From Fusobacterium necrophorum subsp. necrophorum (GTDB lineage: Bacteria > Fusobacteriota > Fusobacteriia > Fusobacteriales > Fusobacteriaceae): 64,000 nucleotides of DNA. Shown piece after piece: positions 48,193 to 58,134 of this stretch. Each line of letters opens with the position of its first letter. Position 1 is the first letter of the stretch. The notes below the pieces were generated by a model. That model was given only the letters and a program-made list of their open reading frames with translations, had not been told where the DNA came from and did no database searches. The DNA is taken from positions 1 through 64,000 of the forward strand of contig NZ_CP034842.1 in assembly GCF_004006635.1 (NCBI RefSeq), written 5' to 3'. The translations under genes were made by a program, and so were the position numbers.

Positions 48193-48558
48193 CTATTTTT
48201 CCATGTTAAAAAATTTCTGCCACTCTTCTTGCTTAAATCCAACTAACACCTTATCTTTTTGTACAAGAATGGGTCGTTTTACCAACATTCCATTGCTTGA
48301 CAATAAAGATAACATCTCCTCTTCCGACATTTCTTGTATTTTATCTTTTAAACCTAATTCTCGATATAACATCCCACTGGTATTAAAAAACCGTTTTAAA
48401 GGCAAAGAACTCCATTCCCAAAATTGTTTTAATTCCTCTTTACTTGGATTTTCTTCTACAATATGTCGAGTCTCTACAACAATTCCGTGCTCATCCAGCC
48501 ACTTTTTAGCATTTCGACAAGTACCGCATTTTGGATACCAAATTAACAATGTTTCCAT
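48193..48558 (-). CDS. ArsC/Spx-family protein
   Basis: 121-residue thioredoxin-like protein with CGTC near the start (YPKCGTCRNAKKWLDEHGI) and the ArsC-type RPILV motif (LVKRPILVQKDKVLVGF). The family covers arsenate reductases and Spx/MgsR-type RNA polymerase-binding redox regulators; arsenic genes are absent here, so a YffB/Spx-like role is more likely than arsenate reduction. It sits between two brnQ genes on the same strand; RBS AGGAGG before 48558. Confidence 0.82.
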   Translation of the reverse strand: METLLIWYPKCGTCRNAKKWLDEHGIVVETRHIVEENPSKEELKQFWEWSSLPLKRFFNTSGMLYRELGLKDKIQEMSEEEMLSLLSSNGMLVKRPILVQKDKVLVGFKQEEWQKFFNMEK

Positions 48559-48578
48559 AGTTTAATCCTCCTATCTTT

Positions 48579-49724
48579 CTATAAAGAATATCCTTGATAT
48601 AATCCAAAAAGTGTTGTCAAAAGCATAATAACTCTGTAGATTACATCATTTTTCATATATTTTTGCAATAAATTCAAGAAAATAAGAACCATACTGATGG
48701 GATACAGTACCACTAAAATAGGAATGGCTACCTGTATAATCGTTTGTACTCCAAAATTAGAAAATAAAAATCCGGCAATGCAAGTGATAGTTACGATTGT
48801 TTTATAAGAAAAAGGTAAGATCTTTTCAAAATAATCTCCCACTGTTGCAACCAATCCAATAGCCGTCGTCAAACAGGCTCCGGCAACTGCCAATCCCAGA
48901 ACGATATTCCCAAATTCTCCCAATAACTCTCTTACAATTTTAGATAATAAATCTGTATTTCCGATCGTAGAAACACCGCTAAAAGTAGCCCCGATATATG
49001 TTAAAGCTCCATATACACAGGCTAATAATCCGACAGCAATAAAACTGGATTTCCATAGAAAAGAACTTTCTTCTTCCTGAGTCAAATTACGTCCATGACG
49101 GATGGATTTCATGATAACGGCAGAATATACAATGGTAGCTAAGGTATCCATTGTTTGATAGCCTTGAATAAAACCTGTTTTAAAAGGTGCTTCTTCCAAC
49201 AGCATTGTTTTTGGCACCGTAAACGGATGAAAAATTCCTTGATACATAATAACTGCCAAAATAATCAATAAAACCGGAGTTAAAATACTTCCAATTCTTT
49301 CCACCACCTTATTGGCTCGTAAACTGAACATCCAAGTAATGATAAAATAAGATGCCAAAAAAATATATTTATGAATGGGATTCGTATCTCCTGCATTTTG
49401 TAGAGTCATCTCATAAGCAGTCGCTCCCGTTCTCGGCATCGCTAAAAAGAAACCGATTGTTAAAATCAAAACAATAATATAGCTTTTTGCAAAGAGAGGA
49501 GAAACTCTTTTTGCAAAATCGTCCAATGCCGGTCCTGTATGAACCGCTGCAATAAGACCCAAGAGTGGAAATCCAACTCCTGTTACGATAAATCCTAAAG
49601 CGGCAATTCCCCAAGAGCTTCCCAAATTATGCCCTAACATCGGAGGAAAAATTAAATTTCCCGCTCCAAATAACATCGCAAACAATGCAAAACCGGTGAA
49701 CACTATATCCTTCCTTTTAACCAT
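48579..49724 (-). CDS. brnQ: Branched-chain amino-acid carrier BrnQ (second, C-terminally short copy)
   Basis: 381 residues, same family motifs as the other copy (FALFAMLFGAGNLIFPPMLG, FLAMPRTGATAYEM, QTMDTLATIVYSAV). It ends at VIYRVIMLLTTLFGLYQGYSL, about 40 residues before the other copy's last two membrane segments, and the stop is directly followed by the next gene. It may therefore be a truncated but still translated carrier. ATG at 49724 chosen over an upstream GTG. Confidence 0.9.
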   Translation of the reverse strand: MVKRKDIVFTGFALFAMLFGAGNLIFPPMLGHNLGSSWGIAALGFIVTGVGFPLLGLIAAVHTGPALDDFAKRVSPLFAKSYIIVLILTIGFFLAMPRTGATAYEMTLQNAGDTNPIHKYIFLASYFIITWMFSLRANKVVERIGSILTPVLLIILAVIMYQGIFHPFTVPKTMLLEEAPFKTGFIQGYQTMDTLATIVYSAVIMKSIRHGRNLTQEEESSFLWKSSFIAVGLLACVYGALTYIGATFSGVSTIGNTDLLSKIVRELLGEFGNIVLGLAVAGACLTTAIGLVATVGDYFEKILPFSYKTIVTITCIAGFLFSNFGVQTIIQVAIPILVVLYPISMVLIFLNLLQKYMKNDVIYRVIMLLTTLFGLYQGYSL

Positions 49725-49765
49725 TCTTTCTCTCACTTTCCTACGTTTTTTGAAATATAGTATTC

Positions 49766-49794
49766 ATTTTATCATACAATCGTACTATTTTCAA
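49766..49794 (-). promoter_or_regulatory. Promoter of the brnQ-arsC-like-brnQ group
   Basis: Minus strand TTGAAA (49789-49794), 17-bp spacer, TAAAAT (49766-49771), about 40 bases before the second brnQ start. Confidence 0.6.
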
Positions 49795-49800
49795 GTACAT

Positions 49801-51117
49801 TTATTCTTCTTTGCTCTTTTTTTCAAAACTGATTAAAATAGGAGAGCCCTCAAAGCCGAAAGATTCTCTAAACTTATTTTCGATATACCTTGCATAAGAA
49901 AAATGTATCAATTCCGGATAATTACAGAATAACACAAACTTTGGCGGTGCTACAGAAACTTGCGTTCCATAATTGATTTTAATTAGTCTTCCTTTTCTAG
50001 TTGGAGGATTGTTCATTAAGATTGCATCTTTCAAAACCGTATTCAACAATCCCGTAGAAATTCTCTTTGTGTATTCTTCGTAAATACCATCTGCAATTTC
50101 TAATAATTTTGTCGTTCTTTGTCCTGTTAAAGCAGAAACAAACTCTATCGGAGCATAGGATAAGAAAGGCAATTCCGCATATAATTCTTCTTTATATTTC
50201 TTCATATCCTTATTCTTTACCAAGTCCCATTTATTCATAACAATAACGATGGGCTTTCGTTCTTCCGCCGCAATTCCCGCTATTCTCTTATCCTGTTCTG
50301 TTAACCCTTCTTGAGCATCTAACATCAGAAGACAAACATCTGCTCTTTTAATTGTTTTAATAGCTCGTAGTACGGAATAATATTCCAAACTTTCTTCTAC
50401 CTTCGATTTTCTTCGAATTCCGGCAGTATCAATAATCATATATCGATTTTCTTTATACTCAATCAAAGTATCAATAGCATCTCTCGTTGTCCCGGCAATA
50501 TCACTCACAATGGTTCTTTCTTCCCCCGACAATCGATTGACCAAAGAAGATTTTCCGGCATTTGGCTTTCCAATAACCGCCAATTTCAAAATATCTTCTT
50601 CCTCCTCCGGAAATTCTAATTTTCCGATAATATCCACTACCATATCCAACATATCTCCAAGATTTACCTTATGAGCTCCTGAAATTGCCACTAAATATTC
50701 AAATCCCAACCCCCAAAACTCATAGATATCATCTTGTTGTTGCAAATAATTGTCAATTTTATTGACACATAAAACCACCGGTTTTTGTTTTTTTCTTAAA
50801 ATGTAAGCAATTTCTTCATCCAAAGGATTGACTCCCGCTTTTCCGTCCACTACAAACAGAATCACATCCGCCTCATTCATGGCTACTTCCGCTTGCTCTT
50901 TAATTTTTGTCATCATAAAGTCATTGTTGGCAGGTTCCAATCCTCCTGTATCTACTACAACGAATTCCGCTCCATTCCATTCCGTTTCTCGATACAAACG
51001 ATCTCGTGTTACTCCCGGCATATCATCAACAATTGCCACACGATCTCCGATTAAATTATTAAATAAGGTAGACTTTCCTACATTTGGTCTTCCTACAATC
51101 GCTACAATAGGTTTCAT
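49801..51117 (-). CDS. der: Ribosome assembly GTPase Der (EngA)
   Basis: Double-GTPase needed for 50S subunit assembly. 438 residues with two G domains: GRPNVGKST, TPGV-type switch DDMPGVTRD and NKID in the first; GKPNAGKSS, DIAGTTRDAID and NKWD in the second; then the KH-like C-terminal domain. ATG at 51117 (MKPIVAIVGRPNVG) is used; a TTG at 51129 is an alternative. Follows the YgiQ gene by 8 bases. Confidence 0.95.
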   Translation of the reverse strand: MKPIVAIVGRPNVGKSTLFNNLIGDRVAIVDDMPGVTRDRLYRETEWNGAEFVVVDTGGLEPANNDFMMTKIKEQAEVAMNEADVILFVVDGKAGVNPLDEEIAYILRKKQKPVVLCVNKIDNYLQQQDDIYEFWGLGFEYLVAISGAHKVNLGDMLDMVVDIIGKLEFPEEEEDILKLAVIGKPNAGKSSLVNRLSGEERTIVSDIAGTTRDAIDTLIEYKENRYMIIDTAGIRRKSKVEESLEYYSVLRAIKTIKRADVCLLMLDAQEGLTEQDKRIAGIAAEERKPIVIVMNKWDLVKNKDMKKYKEELYAELPFLSYAPIEFVSALTGQRTTKLLEIADGIYEEYTKRISTGLLNTVLKDAILMNNPPTRKGRLIKINYGTQVSVAPPKFVLFCNYPELIHFSYARYIENKFRESFGFEGSPILISFEKKSKEE

Positions 51118-51125
51118 TCTTTTTC

Positions 51126-52829
51126 TCAACTCCTATATTTCTTATCAAGCACAATTTCTTTTTGTTTTTGTTTTTTTCCGTTGTCTTTTTCGACAAATAA
51201 TTTTTTTCCTGTAAAAGGATCTTTTTCCGTGTAGTACATTAAAGTGGAATAAGTAGACGGAGTCGGAGTAAATATTTGAATCTGCTCTGGATTTACTCTT
51301 AATTCTCTCGAAGCAAATTTTTTTAGATCTATCATTTCTTTTTCTCGACAACCGGGATGAGCAGCAATTAAATAATAGGTTAAAAATTGTTTTTTCCCCA
51401 ACTTTTGATTCAAGGAATAAAACTGATTTTTAAATTCGTTTAAGCAGGAACGTCCGTCTTTTCCCATTAACGATAAAATACTATCCTCCGTATGCTCCGG
51501 AGCTATTTTCATTTGTCCGGAGATATGATCTTGCACCAACTCTTTTAAATACATTTGTCCACATTGTGTATCCTCTAAAATCATATCATAACGTATTCCG
51601 GAAGCAATAAAAATTTTCTTAATCTTCGGAAGTTTTTTTAATTTTCGTAACAAATCGATTTGCTTCCTATGATTGACTTGCAAAGATGGACATTTTTTCG
51701 GATATAGACATCGCCTATCCGGACAGGAACCCAATTTTAATTTTTTCTTACATTCTAAGGCATACATATTTGCCGTAGGACCTCCTACATCAGAAATATT
51801 TCCCTTAAACTTAGGAAGTTTTGTAATTTCTCCCACTTCCTCCACAATGGAAGACTGACTTCTCGACATGACCGTTCTTCCTTGATGAATAGCGATGGCA
51901 CAAAAATTACATTCTCCATAACAACCGCGATGCGTGGTTACAGAATAGCGAATGGTATCCAAAGCTCTTACTGCTCCCATTGCCTTATAATAAGGATGAA
52001 CATCTCTGGCAAACTCCATAGAATAGATAGCATCCATTTCTTCTTCAGTGTAAGTCATAGATGGAGGATTCTGTATCAAATATCTATCATCACATTTTTG
52101 ACAAAGTCCTTTGGCGGTAATCGGATCGCAATTGAAATAAAATTGATGAAAGGCCTCCGTAAAAGTATCTTTACTTTCCAAACATTCCGCATGACTCGGC
52201 AAATTCAAATAATCTTCTCTCGGCTCTCTGGATATATAAGAAAGTCCTCGGATATCTTTCCAATCTTTCCCATGTCGTAAGGCTTTTGCCAAAGCAAGCA
52301 TTGACATCTCTCCCATACCATAGGAGAGAATATCCGCTTTGGCGTCAAATAAAATCGGCTTTCTTAATTTATTGCTCCAATAATCATAATGTGTAATTCT
52401 TCTTAAACTTGATTCAATCCCGCTGATGACTATTTTTTTCTGTGTTCCTTTAAAAAAACGTCGTATCATATTGGAATATACCAAAACAGCTCTATCCGGT
52501 CTTCTATCATTCAAGCCTCCGGGAGTAAAATCATCCTGTTGCCTTCTTTTTTTCGTAGCGGTGTAATTCGCTACCATAGAATCCACACAACCTCCGGAAA
52601 TGGCAAAAAATAAATCAGGTTCTCCCAGGCGGGTAATATCTTTGGGACTGTCCACTTCCGGCTGTGCAATGATTCCCACCCGAAAGCCGTGTTTGACAAG
52701 CCATTTCCCAACCAAAGCACTTCCATTATAAGAAGTGTCCAAATAGGTATCTCCTGAAATCAATAAAACATCTAAACGATCCCAACCCAATTGTTTCATT
52801 TCTTCTCGAGTTGTTGGTAAAAATTTCAT
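51126..52829 (-). CDS. YgiQ-family radical SAM protein
   Basis: 567 residues. The radical-SAM cluster motif is CYGECNFC (CxxxCxxC) near residue 300, and the N-terminal part ([27 protein letters not shown]) is the YgiQ-specific Rossmann domain. A further Cys-rich stretch ([21 protein letters not shown]) may hold a second site. Substrate is unknown for the family. Overlaps deoD by 4 bases at its start. Confidence 0.93.
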   Translation of the reverse strand: MKFLPTTREEMKQLGWDRLDVLLISGDTYLDTSYNGSALVGKWLVKHGFRVGIIAQPEVDSPKDITRLGEPDLFFAISGGCVDSMVANYTATKKRRQQDDFTPGGLNDRRPDRAVLVYSNMIRRFFKGTQKKIVISGIESSLRRITHYDYWSNKLRKPILFDAKADILSYGMGEMSMLALAKALRHGKDWKDIRGLSYISREPREDYLNLPSHAECLESKDTFTEAFHQFYFNCDPITAKGLCQKCDDRYLIQNPPSMTYTEEEMDAIYSMEFARDVHPYYKAMGAVRALDTIRYSVTTHRGCYGECNFCAIAIHQGRTVMSRSQSSIVEEVGEITKLPKFKGNISDVGGPTANMYALECKKKLKLGSCPDRRCLYPKKCPSLQVNHRKQIDLLRKLKKLPKIKKIFIASGIRYDMILEDTQCGQMYLKELVQDHISGQMKIAPEHTEDSILSLMGKDGRSCLNEFKNQFYSLNQKLGKKQFLTYYLIAAHPGCREKEMIDLKKFASRELRVNPEQIQIFTPTPSTYSTLMYYTEKDPFTGKKLFVEKDNGKKQKQKEIVLDKKYRS

Positions 52830-53533
52830 ATATTTCCTGCCACTCCCAAGGCTAAGTTCACCATCATGGAAAAGCTGTTTTGTCTTTCCTCCGATGATAT
52901 TTCTTCTTTACTTACCAAAGAATCCGATATCGTTAAAATACTCAAAGCTCTCACTTTAAATTTCGCTGCCAAAGTATAGAGAGCCGCTGTTTCCATTTCT
53001 ACACACAACACTCCAAAATTTGCCCATTTTTTCCAAGCTTCCGGATTATCATTATAAAATTCATCGCTTGTTAAAATCGATCCCGCATGTACCGGCAATT
53101 TCTTCTCTTTTGCCAGTTCATAGGCTTTTAAAAATAAGGTGGCATCTGCAGTTGGAGCGAAACTGGCATTTGGAAAACGGTTCGCATTCAAAGCGGAATC
53201 GGTAGAACTTGACATTGCCAAAACAATATCCCGAATCTTCACATTCTCTTGATAAGAACCGGCACTTCCAATTCGAATCAAAGTTTTCACTCCATATTCT
53301 TGTATCAATTCGTTCACATAAATAGAAATCGAAGGAATCCCCATTCCTGTTCCTTGAATAGAAATTTTTTTCCCCTGATAGCTTCCTGTATATCCATACA
53401 TTCCTCGCACCGTTGTATAACAAACAGGATCTTCTAAAAAAGTTTCTGCAATCCATTTTGCTCGTAAAGGATCTCCCGGTAATAAAACAACTTCCGCAAT
53501 TTCTCCCAACTTTGCTGCTATATGTACACTCAT
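52826..53533 (-). CDS. deoD: Purine nucleoside phosphorylase DeoD type
   Basis: Phosphorolyses purine (deoxy)nucleosides for salvage. 235 residues starting [33 protein letters not shown], with [28 protein letters not shown] and the active-site [15 protein letters not shown]. Hexameric DeoD length. ATG at 53533 follows AAGGAGGG; the longer frame to 53578 is leader. Confidence 0.96.
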   Translation of the reverse strand: MSVHIAAKLGEIAEVVLLPGDPLRAKWIAETFLEDPVCYTTVRGMYGYTGSYQGKKISIQGTGMGIPSISIYVNELIQEYGVKTLIRIGSAGSYQENVKIRDIVLAMSSSTDSALNANRFPNASFAPTADATLFLKAYELAKEKKLPVHAGSILTSDEFYNDNPEAWKKWANFGVLCVEMETAALYTLAAKFKVRALSILTISDSLVSKEEISSEERQNSFSMMVNLALGVAGNI

Positions 53534-53686
53534 AATACCCTCCTTCTTTTTCTCACTTTTAAGTTTATATTTTATCATATTATACGATTTTTTGCAAAAA
53601 AAGAATAGTCACAAAGAAAAAAAGATCACAAACTAAAAAATTACCATAAAATAATAGAACATAGCTTTATAAAATATAAAAACTAT

Positions 53687-53715
53687 TTGAAATTTTATCA
53701 AAAATATTGTATTAT
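53687..53715 (+). promoter_or_regulatory. Promoter of the tcdA gene
   Basis: TTGAAA (53687-53692), 17-bp spacer, TATTAT (53710-53715), about 40 bases before the start codon. It is divergent from deoD. Confidence 0.6.
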
Positions 53716-53756
53716 TTAGTAAATTGATAAGAAAACAAAATAAAGGATACAAAAGA

Positions 53757-54437
53757 ATGATTTTTAAAAGAACGGAACTTTTAATAGGAAAAGAAAAAAT
53801 GAATGTGTTACAAAAGACTCACATTCTATTATTTGGATTAGGAGGGGTTGGAGGACAGGCTTTTGAAGCTCTTGTCCGAACAGGCGTAGGAGAAATCTCC
53901 ATTGTGGACTTTGATACCATAGACATGACAAATTGCAATCGCCAGATTCTCGCAACTCAAAATACTGTCGGGAAATACAAAACGGAAGTAGCTCTCGAAA
54001 GAGCAAAGTCTATCAATCCGAACATCACAATCCATCATTACACCGAACGGGTAACAAAGGACAATTTATTGTCTTTCTTTGAAGGAAAAAACTACCAATA
54101 CGTTATTGATGCCATTGATACAGTCACTGCTAAATTAGATATTATCCAATATGCTTGGGAGCATCAAATTCCAATCATTTCTTCTATGGGAACCGCTCGA
54201 AAATGGAATCCCGAACTTTTGGAAGTAAGTGACATTACTAAAACTTCCGTTTGTCCTTTGGCAAGAGTCATAAGGAAAGAACTGAAAAAAAGGGGAGTAA
54301 AACATTGTAAAGTTGTCTATTCAAAAGAAGAAGCCAAGTGCTTACAAGAAGATACTTTAGGTAGCATTGCCTTTGTTCCTTCCACGGCAGGTTTACTATT
54401 AGTAGGAGAAGTTATAAAAGATATTTGTAATTTATAA
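53757..54437 (+). CDS. tcdA: tRNA threonylcarbamoyladenosine dehydratase TcdA-like (ThiF/E1 family)
   Basis: 226-residue ThiF-fold ATP-dependent adenylating enzyme. It has the nucleotide-binding GLGGVGGQAFEALVRTGVG and the family text VDFDTIDMTNCNRQILA, VIDAIDTVTAKLDII and TAGLLLVGEVIKDI. TcdA makes cyclic t6A at position 37 of ANN-decoding tRNAs. It is shorter than the E. coli enzyme (about 268), so partner use may differ. ATG at 53757 used. Probably one operon with the flavodoxin 16 bases downstream. Confidence 0.87.
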   Translation: MIFKRTELLIGKEKMNVLQKTHILLFGLGGVGGQAFEALVRTGVGEISIVDFDTIDMTNCNRQILATQNTVGKYKTEVALERAKSINPNITIHHYTERVTKDNLLSFFEGKNYQYVIDAIDTVTAKLDIIQYAWEHQIPIISSMGTARKWNPELLEVSDITKTSVCPLARVIRKELKKRGVKHCKVVYSKEEAKCLQEDTLGSIAFVPSTAGLLLVGEVIKDICNL

Positions 54438-54452
54438 ATTGGAGGAAAGTAT

Positions 54453-54956
54453 ATGAAAAAAATAGGAATTTTTTATGGAACGAGTGGAAGTACCACTTTA
54501 GGAGTAGTGGATGAGTTAGAATATCAATTAAAGAAAGAGAATTATCAAACATATAATGTAAAAGACGGAATAGAGGCAATGAAGGACTATGAGAATTTAA
54601 TTTTGATCACTCCCACCTATGGAGTAGGAGAATTACAACCCCATTGGCAAAAACAATATGATACCTTATCCCAAATTGATTTTCATGGAAAAGTGGTAGG
54701 ACTGATTGGCTTAGGAAATCAATTTGCTTTTGGAGAATCTTTTGTAGGAGCCCTTCGAGTTTTGTATGATATTGTAAGTAAAAATGGAGGAAAAGTGGTA
54801 GGTTTTGTTTCAGATAAAGAATATTCTCATGAAGAGACAACCGCTGTCATTGATGGAAACTTTGTCGGTCTTCCTATTGATGAAACAAACCAAGGAAATA
54901 AAACACCTCAAAGAATTATTTCTTGGTTAGAGCTCGTCAAAAAAGAAATGAAATAG
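54453..54956 (+). CDS. Flavodoxin
   Basis: 167-residue long-chain flavodoxin. FMN phosphate-binding loop YGTSGSTT, flavin-stacking region ITPTYGVGELQPHW and GLIGLGNQFAFGESFVGA are present. Carries single electrons in place of ferredoxin. RBS GGAGG before 54453; follows tcdA and ends in a strong terminator. Confidence 0.94.
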   Translation: MKKIGIFYGTSGSTTLGVVDELEYQLKKENYQTYNVKDGIEAMKDYENLILITPTYGVGELQPHWQKQYDTLSQIDFHGKVVGLIGLGNQFAFGESFVGALRVLYDIVSKNGGKVVGFVSDKEYSHEETTAVIDGNFVGLPIDETNQGNKTPQRIISWLELVKKEMK

Positions 54957-54965
54957 ACTATAAAA

Positions 54966-55006
54966 ACCAAGAGTGTCTTGAATTCAAAACACTCTTGGTC
55001 TTTTTT
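54966..55006 (+). terminator. Terminator after flavodoxin
   Basis: ACCAAGAGTGT / ACACTCTTGGT 11-bp stem (54966-54999) followed by CTTTTTT. It may also serve the opposing 4-hydroxybutyrate operon. Confidence 0.93.
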
Positions 55007-55049
55007 ACTTCTAAAATCTAAACTTTTACCAATGCAGTTTCCCATTCCT

Positions 55050-55289
55050 TTAAACTCTACTTAAAATCCATTCTATGATCTTCTCTTCCCTCCACTCTTC
55101 CGAAGAACGAGTCGTGAAGAATTCCTGAACATTAATCGTTTTAGACTTCATGGCCACTTTTCTACATCCTCGATGACATCCATTTAATATCAAAAAATCA
55201 ATCCCTTCTAATTGTCTATTTTTCATTTTATGATAGACTGTCATTCTGTTATAGAGGGAATTACACCCTCCACAAAATAGAATTTCCAT
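55050..55289 (-). CDS. Small Cys-rich protein with CGGC motif
   Basis: 79 residues; not recognised with confidence. It has an N-terminal CGGC (MEILFCGGCNSLYNR) and later GCHRGC, giving two paired-Cys sites that could bind metal or form disulfides. Last gene of the 4-hydroxybutyrate operon, 3 bases after the permease gene. Similar CGGCN-type small proteins occur, as far as I recall, beside other amino-acid fermentation genes, but no function is established. Confidence 0.6.
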   Translation of the reverse strand: MEILFCGGCNSLYNRMTVYHKMKNRQLEGIDFLILNGCHRGCRKVAMKSKTINVQEFFTTRSSEEWREEKIIEWILSRV

Positions 55290-55292
55290 AAG

Positions 55293-56654
55293 TCATACTT
55301 CTTCCATAAGTTCTATTTTTCTTTCCTTTATTCTCACCAGTAATAAAAATAGTATAATTCCTACTCCCAATCCCCAAGCAGCTCCTTTCACCGCAATCAC
55401 GGCTGCCATGACTCCTGCAATTCCCATATCAATATGATCTTTACAAATAGTCATTGCCAAACGTGTACAAACAAATCCTTGTACCAATAATGTCAGTGAT
55501 AATGCCACCGGAAGTGTCGGTTGTACTAAAGAAACAATTGGCACAATGGACACACAAATAAAAGTCATCCATCGGAAAGTTCCCACTCCACTGTAAACAG
55601 AATCCATTCCTTCTCTTCCTTCTTTATATCTTTCAAATACCGCTGCAGAAACGGCAGCCCATAATGGTCCACACAAAGGGACATAAGGAATCAAAATTCC
55701 TTGTATCAAATTACGAATTCCACTGATTAGATTGGAACGATTGGAATTGAAATCAATTTTCTCGTCAGTTCTGACTCTGTCCGCTTCTTTTAATAGAGCT
55801 CCACTGGTAACAAAATCTCCAAAGGCAATAATATAAACCATAATAGCCATAGGAATAGCTTTCACAAATAAATCTATATTTGGAAATCCTACCCCAAAAA
55901 CACTAACCTGTCGTAAAATATTGGAAAATTCCGGAATTTTAATAAAACTCCCTACTTCGATATTTGGAAAAGGCAATTCTTTACATAAAGGTGCAATAAT
56001 AATACTGGCAAAAATAGCCGGTAACATTCCATATTTTCCAAATAAATTCACAAGAGCATGATTCTTTCTCATTTCCTTGAAACGTTCTGAAAATAATAAA
56101 AAGTAGGATAATAAAGTTCCTATGGCAATAGAAAACGGATATAAATTAAAACGTCCCTTTTCCACTGCAAATTCTCCAATAATAGCAGCAAATCCGGCTC
56201 CCAATAAAATTCCTGATTTAATGGAATCCGGAACTATTCTCATTAATTTTCCGGCAAGTCCTGTAATCCCCATAAACAGAAAAGTAAAAGCTACTAACAA
56301 CTGTAGAGCAATCAGAGCTTGTATTCTCACCGGTCCCATTTCAAATTGCGTCAAATATGCAATTGTCAATGGGATAGATGGAGTAATCCAACCGGGAACT
56401 ACAGGGTCTCCTAACAGTGCATGCGTATTATACAACAATCCATTAATAATAACCATAGACCATGCCAGTTCAAAAGGAATTCCTAAGACACTTGTTAAAA
56501 TAGGAATGGCTCCCAGACAGGTTGCACACATCAAAATTGCCTGCAAAGCTTCCGAACTTTCAAATCTATAATGAACAAAAGGCAATCTCACTCGAAATAC
56601 GCCTAATTTCCAGCTTGGTTGTTCACTCCCCAATTCTCTTTTCAATATTTGCAT
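55293..56654 (-). CDS. Putative permease of the 4-hydroxybutyrate operon (copy 1)
   Basis: 453 residues, about 10-12 spans. It shares with its neighbour the segment LLGDPVVPGWITPSIPLTI, AIPMAIMVYIIAFGDFV and PLCGPLWAA. The fold looks like the UraA/SLC23-SLC26-type permeases (NCS2-like), but the substrate is unknown. Context suggests uptake of 4-hydroxybutyrate, GABA, succinate or a related acid. ATG at 56654 follows AAGGAGG; an upstream ATG at 56681 has no RBS. Starts 31 bases after the second copy. Confidence 0.75.
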   Translation of the reverse strand: MQILKRELGSEQPSWKLGVFRVRLPFVHYRFESSEALQAILMCATCLGAIPILTSVLGIPFELAWSMVIINGLLYNTHALLGDPVVPGWITPSIPLTIAYLTQFEMGPVRIQALIALQLLVAFTFLFMGITGLAGKLMRIVPDSIKSGILLGAGFAAIIGEFAVEKGRFNLYPFSIAIGTLLSYFLLFSERFKEMRKNHALVNLFGKYGMLPAIFASIIIAPLCKELPFPNIEVGSFIKIPEFSNILRQVSVFGVGFPNIDLFVKAIPMAIMVYIIAFGDFVTSGALLKEADRVRTDEKIDFNSNRSNLISGIRNLIQGILIPYVPLCGPLWAAVSAAVFERYKEGREGMDSVYSGVGTFRWMTFICVSIVPIVSLVQPTLPVALSLTLLVQGFVCTRLAMTICKDHIDMGIAGVMAAVIAVKGAAWGLGVGIILFLLLVRIKERKIELMEEV

Positions 56655-56684
56655 ATATGTTTCCTCCTTAGCATTTTTCATTTT

Positions 56685-58118
56685 CTAAGAACAACTTTTT
56701 TTATCTTCTGGAGTTATTTCATACCTTTTTTCCTGTTGACTTCTCTTTTCTTCAAAATAATCCTGACTTTCAATGATTGCCCAAAGAATAATTCCGGATA
56801 AAATTCCAAGACTCGGTCCTTTCATGGCTAAAATCACTCCCATAACGGTTGCTATTCCACGACTTGTAGGACTGTCTGCCATTTTCATTCCAATATTTCC
56901 ACAGGCATAAGCCTGCACTGCCATTGTCAAACCAAAGAAAATTCCAAAAGCCGGTTTGATCAAAGTAACCAATGGTAACATCATTACTGCAATTACAGTT
57001 GCGGCTCTGAATGTTCCCACTCCTCCCCAATAAGTCCTCAAAGTAGAGTATCCTCTTTTATATCTTTCCGTAATAGTCAAAAGTCCGGAAGCCCATAATG
57101 GCCCACATAGAGGAACCCATGGTGCAAAAACACTCATGATGGCATTTCTTAATGCACTGACTAAATTGGATCTCCCCGGATCAAACTCTACTTTTTCATC
57201 TTCTCGATTTGCAGTAGCATCCTCTACAATTTCTTTTGCTAAAATAAAATCAGAAAAGGCAATGATATAAGCTGTAAATGCCATTGGAATTGCAGCAATA
57301 AATATTTTTATACTGGGCATTCCTAAGCCAAAAATCGTATAATGTTCCAAAACATAGGAAAAATTGAGTGGTGTCAAGCCCCATTCAATTTTTGGACTTG
57401 GTATTTCCTTAAAAATAATAGGTGCCAAAATAATAGCAAATAATTGTGCCGGAACAATTCCTTGATTCCGAATGATTTTCCAAAAAGAATTTCTTTCCGC
57501 TAACTGTAAAAAAGCTTTGGAAAATAGAAATATATAGGCTATGATAATACATACTACTACCGTATAAGGAGCCACCGGAATTCTTGCATTTAGAACATTG
57601 ATTCCTGCAGAAATTCCGGAACCGATGACTATCCCTGCCTTAATGGAATTGGGAATCGCTTGAACTAATTTCCTTCCGATTCCGGTCGTTCCCATCACTA
57701 AAAATAAAAATGCTACCAACATTTGTAATGCTATCATGGCATGAATTCGTTCCGGACCAATTGCATACGCAGATAAATAGTTAATCGTTAAGGGCAAAGC
57801 GGGGGTAATCCATCCCGGAACAACCGGATCTCCCAATAATGCAGGTAAGTAATAGCAAGCTCCATTCAATACTCCAAAGGTAAGAGCTATATAAAAATTT
57901 TCTATTCCGAAAACATTCATGGTAACTCCGACACCGGCTCCTAAGCAGGCTACTCCCAAAAACATAGCTGCTAAACATTCTGTCCATTGCCATTCATGAT
58001 GAATAATTGGCAATCTCATTTTAAATGGTCCCAAAGGAATGTATGGCTGTTCCCCTCCATATTCTCTTTTTATAAGAGGTGTTTTTTCCTGATTAAAATT
58101 TTCAATTTTAGGCTTCAT
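56685..58118 (-). CDS. Putative permease of the 4-hydroxybutyrate operon (copy 2)
   Basis: 477-residue paralogue of the adjacent permease, sharing LLGDPVVPGWITPALPLTINYL, AYIIAFSDFILAKEI and WVPLCGPLWASG. About 40% identical by eye. The two genes form a tandem duplication inside the operon, possibly encoding a heteromer or two substrates. RBS AAGGAGAG before 58118. Confidence 0.75.
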   Translation of the reverse strand: MKPKIENFNQEKTPLIKREYGGEQPYIPLGPFKMRLPIIHHEWQWTECLAAMFLGVACLGAGVGVTMNVFGIENFYIALTFGVLNGACYYLPALLGDPVVPGWITPALPLTINYLSAYAIGPERIHAMIALQMLVAFLFLVMGTTGIGRKLVQAIPNSIKAGIVIGSGISAGINVLNARIPVAPYTVVVCIIIAYIFLFSKAFLQLAERNSFWKIIRNQGIVPAQLFAIILAPIIFKEIPSPKIEWGLTPLNFSYVLEHYTIFGLGMPSIKIFIAAIPMAFTAYIIAFSDFILAKEIVEDATANREDEKVEFDPGRSNLVSALRNAIMSVFAPWVPLCGPLWASGLLTITERYKRGYSTLRTYWGGVGTFRAATVIAVMMLPLVTLIKPAFGIFFGLTMAVQAYACGNIGMKMADSPTSRGIATVMGVILAMKGPSLGILSGIILWAIIESQDYFEEKRSQQEKRYEITPEDKKSCS

Positions 58119-58134
58119 TCCGACACTCTCCTTT

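Noticed and set aside
48193..48558. Arsenate reductase of an arsenic resistance locus.
   Set aside because: No arsenite pump or ArsR gene is near; a general ArsC/Spx-family call is safer.
48579..49724. Second brnQ as a pseudogene.
   Set aside because: The frame is open, has a promoter and ribosome site, and only lacks the last part; kept as a short gene.
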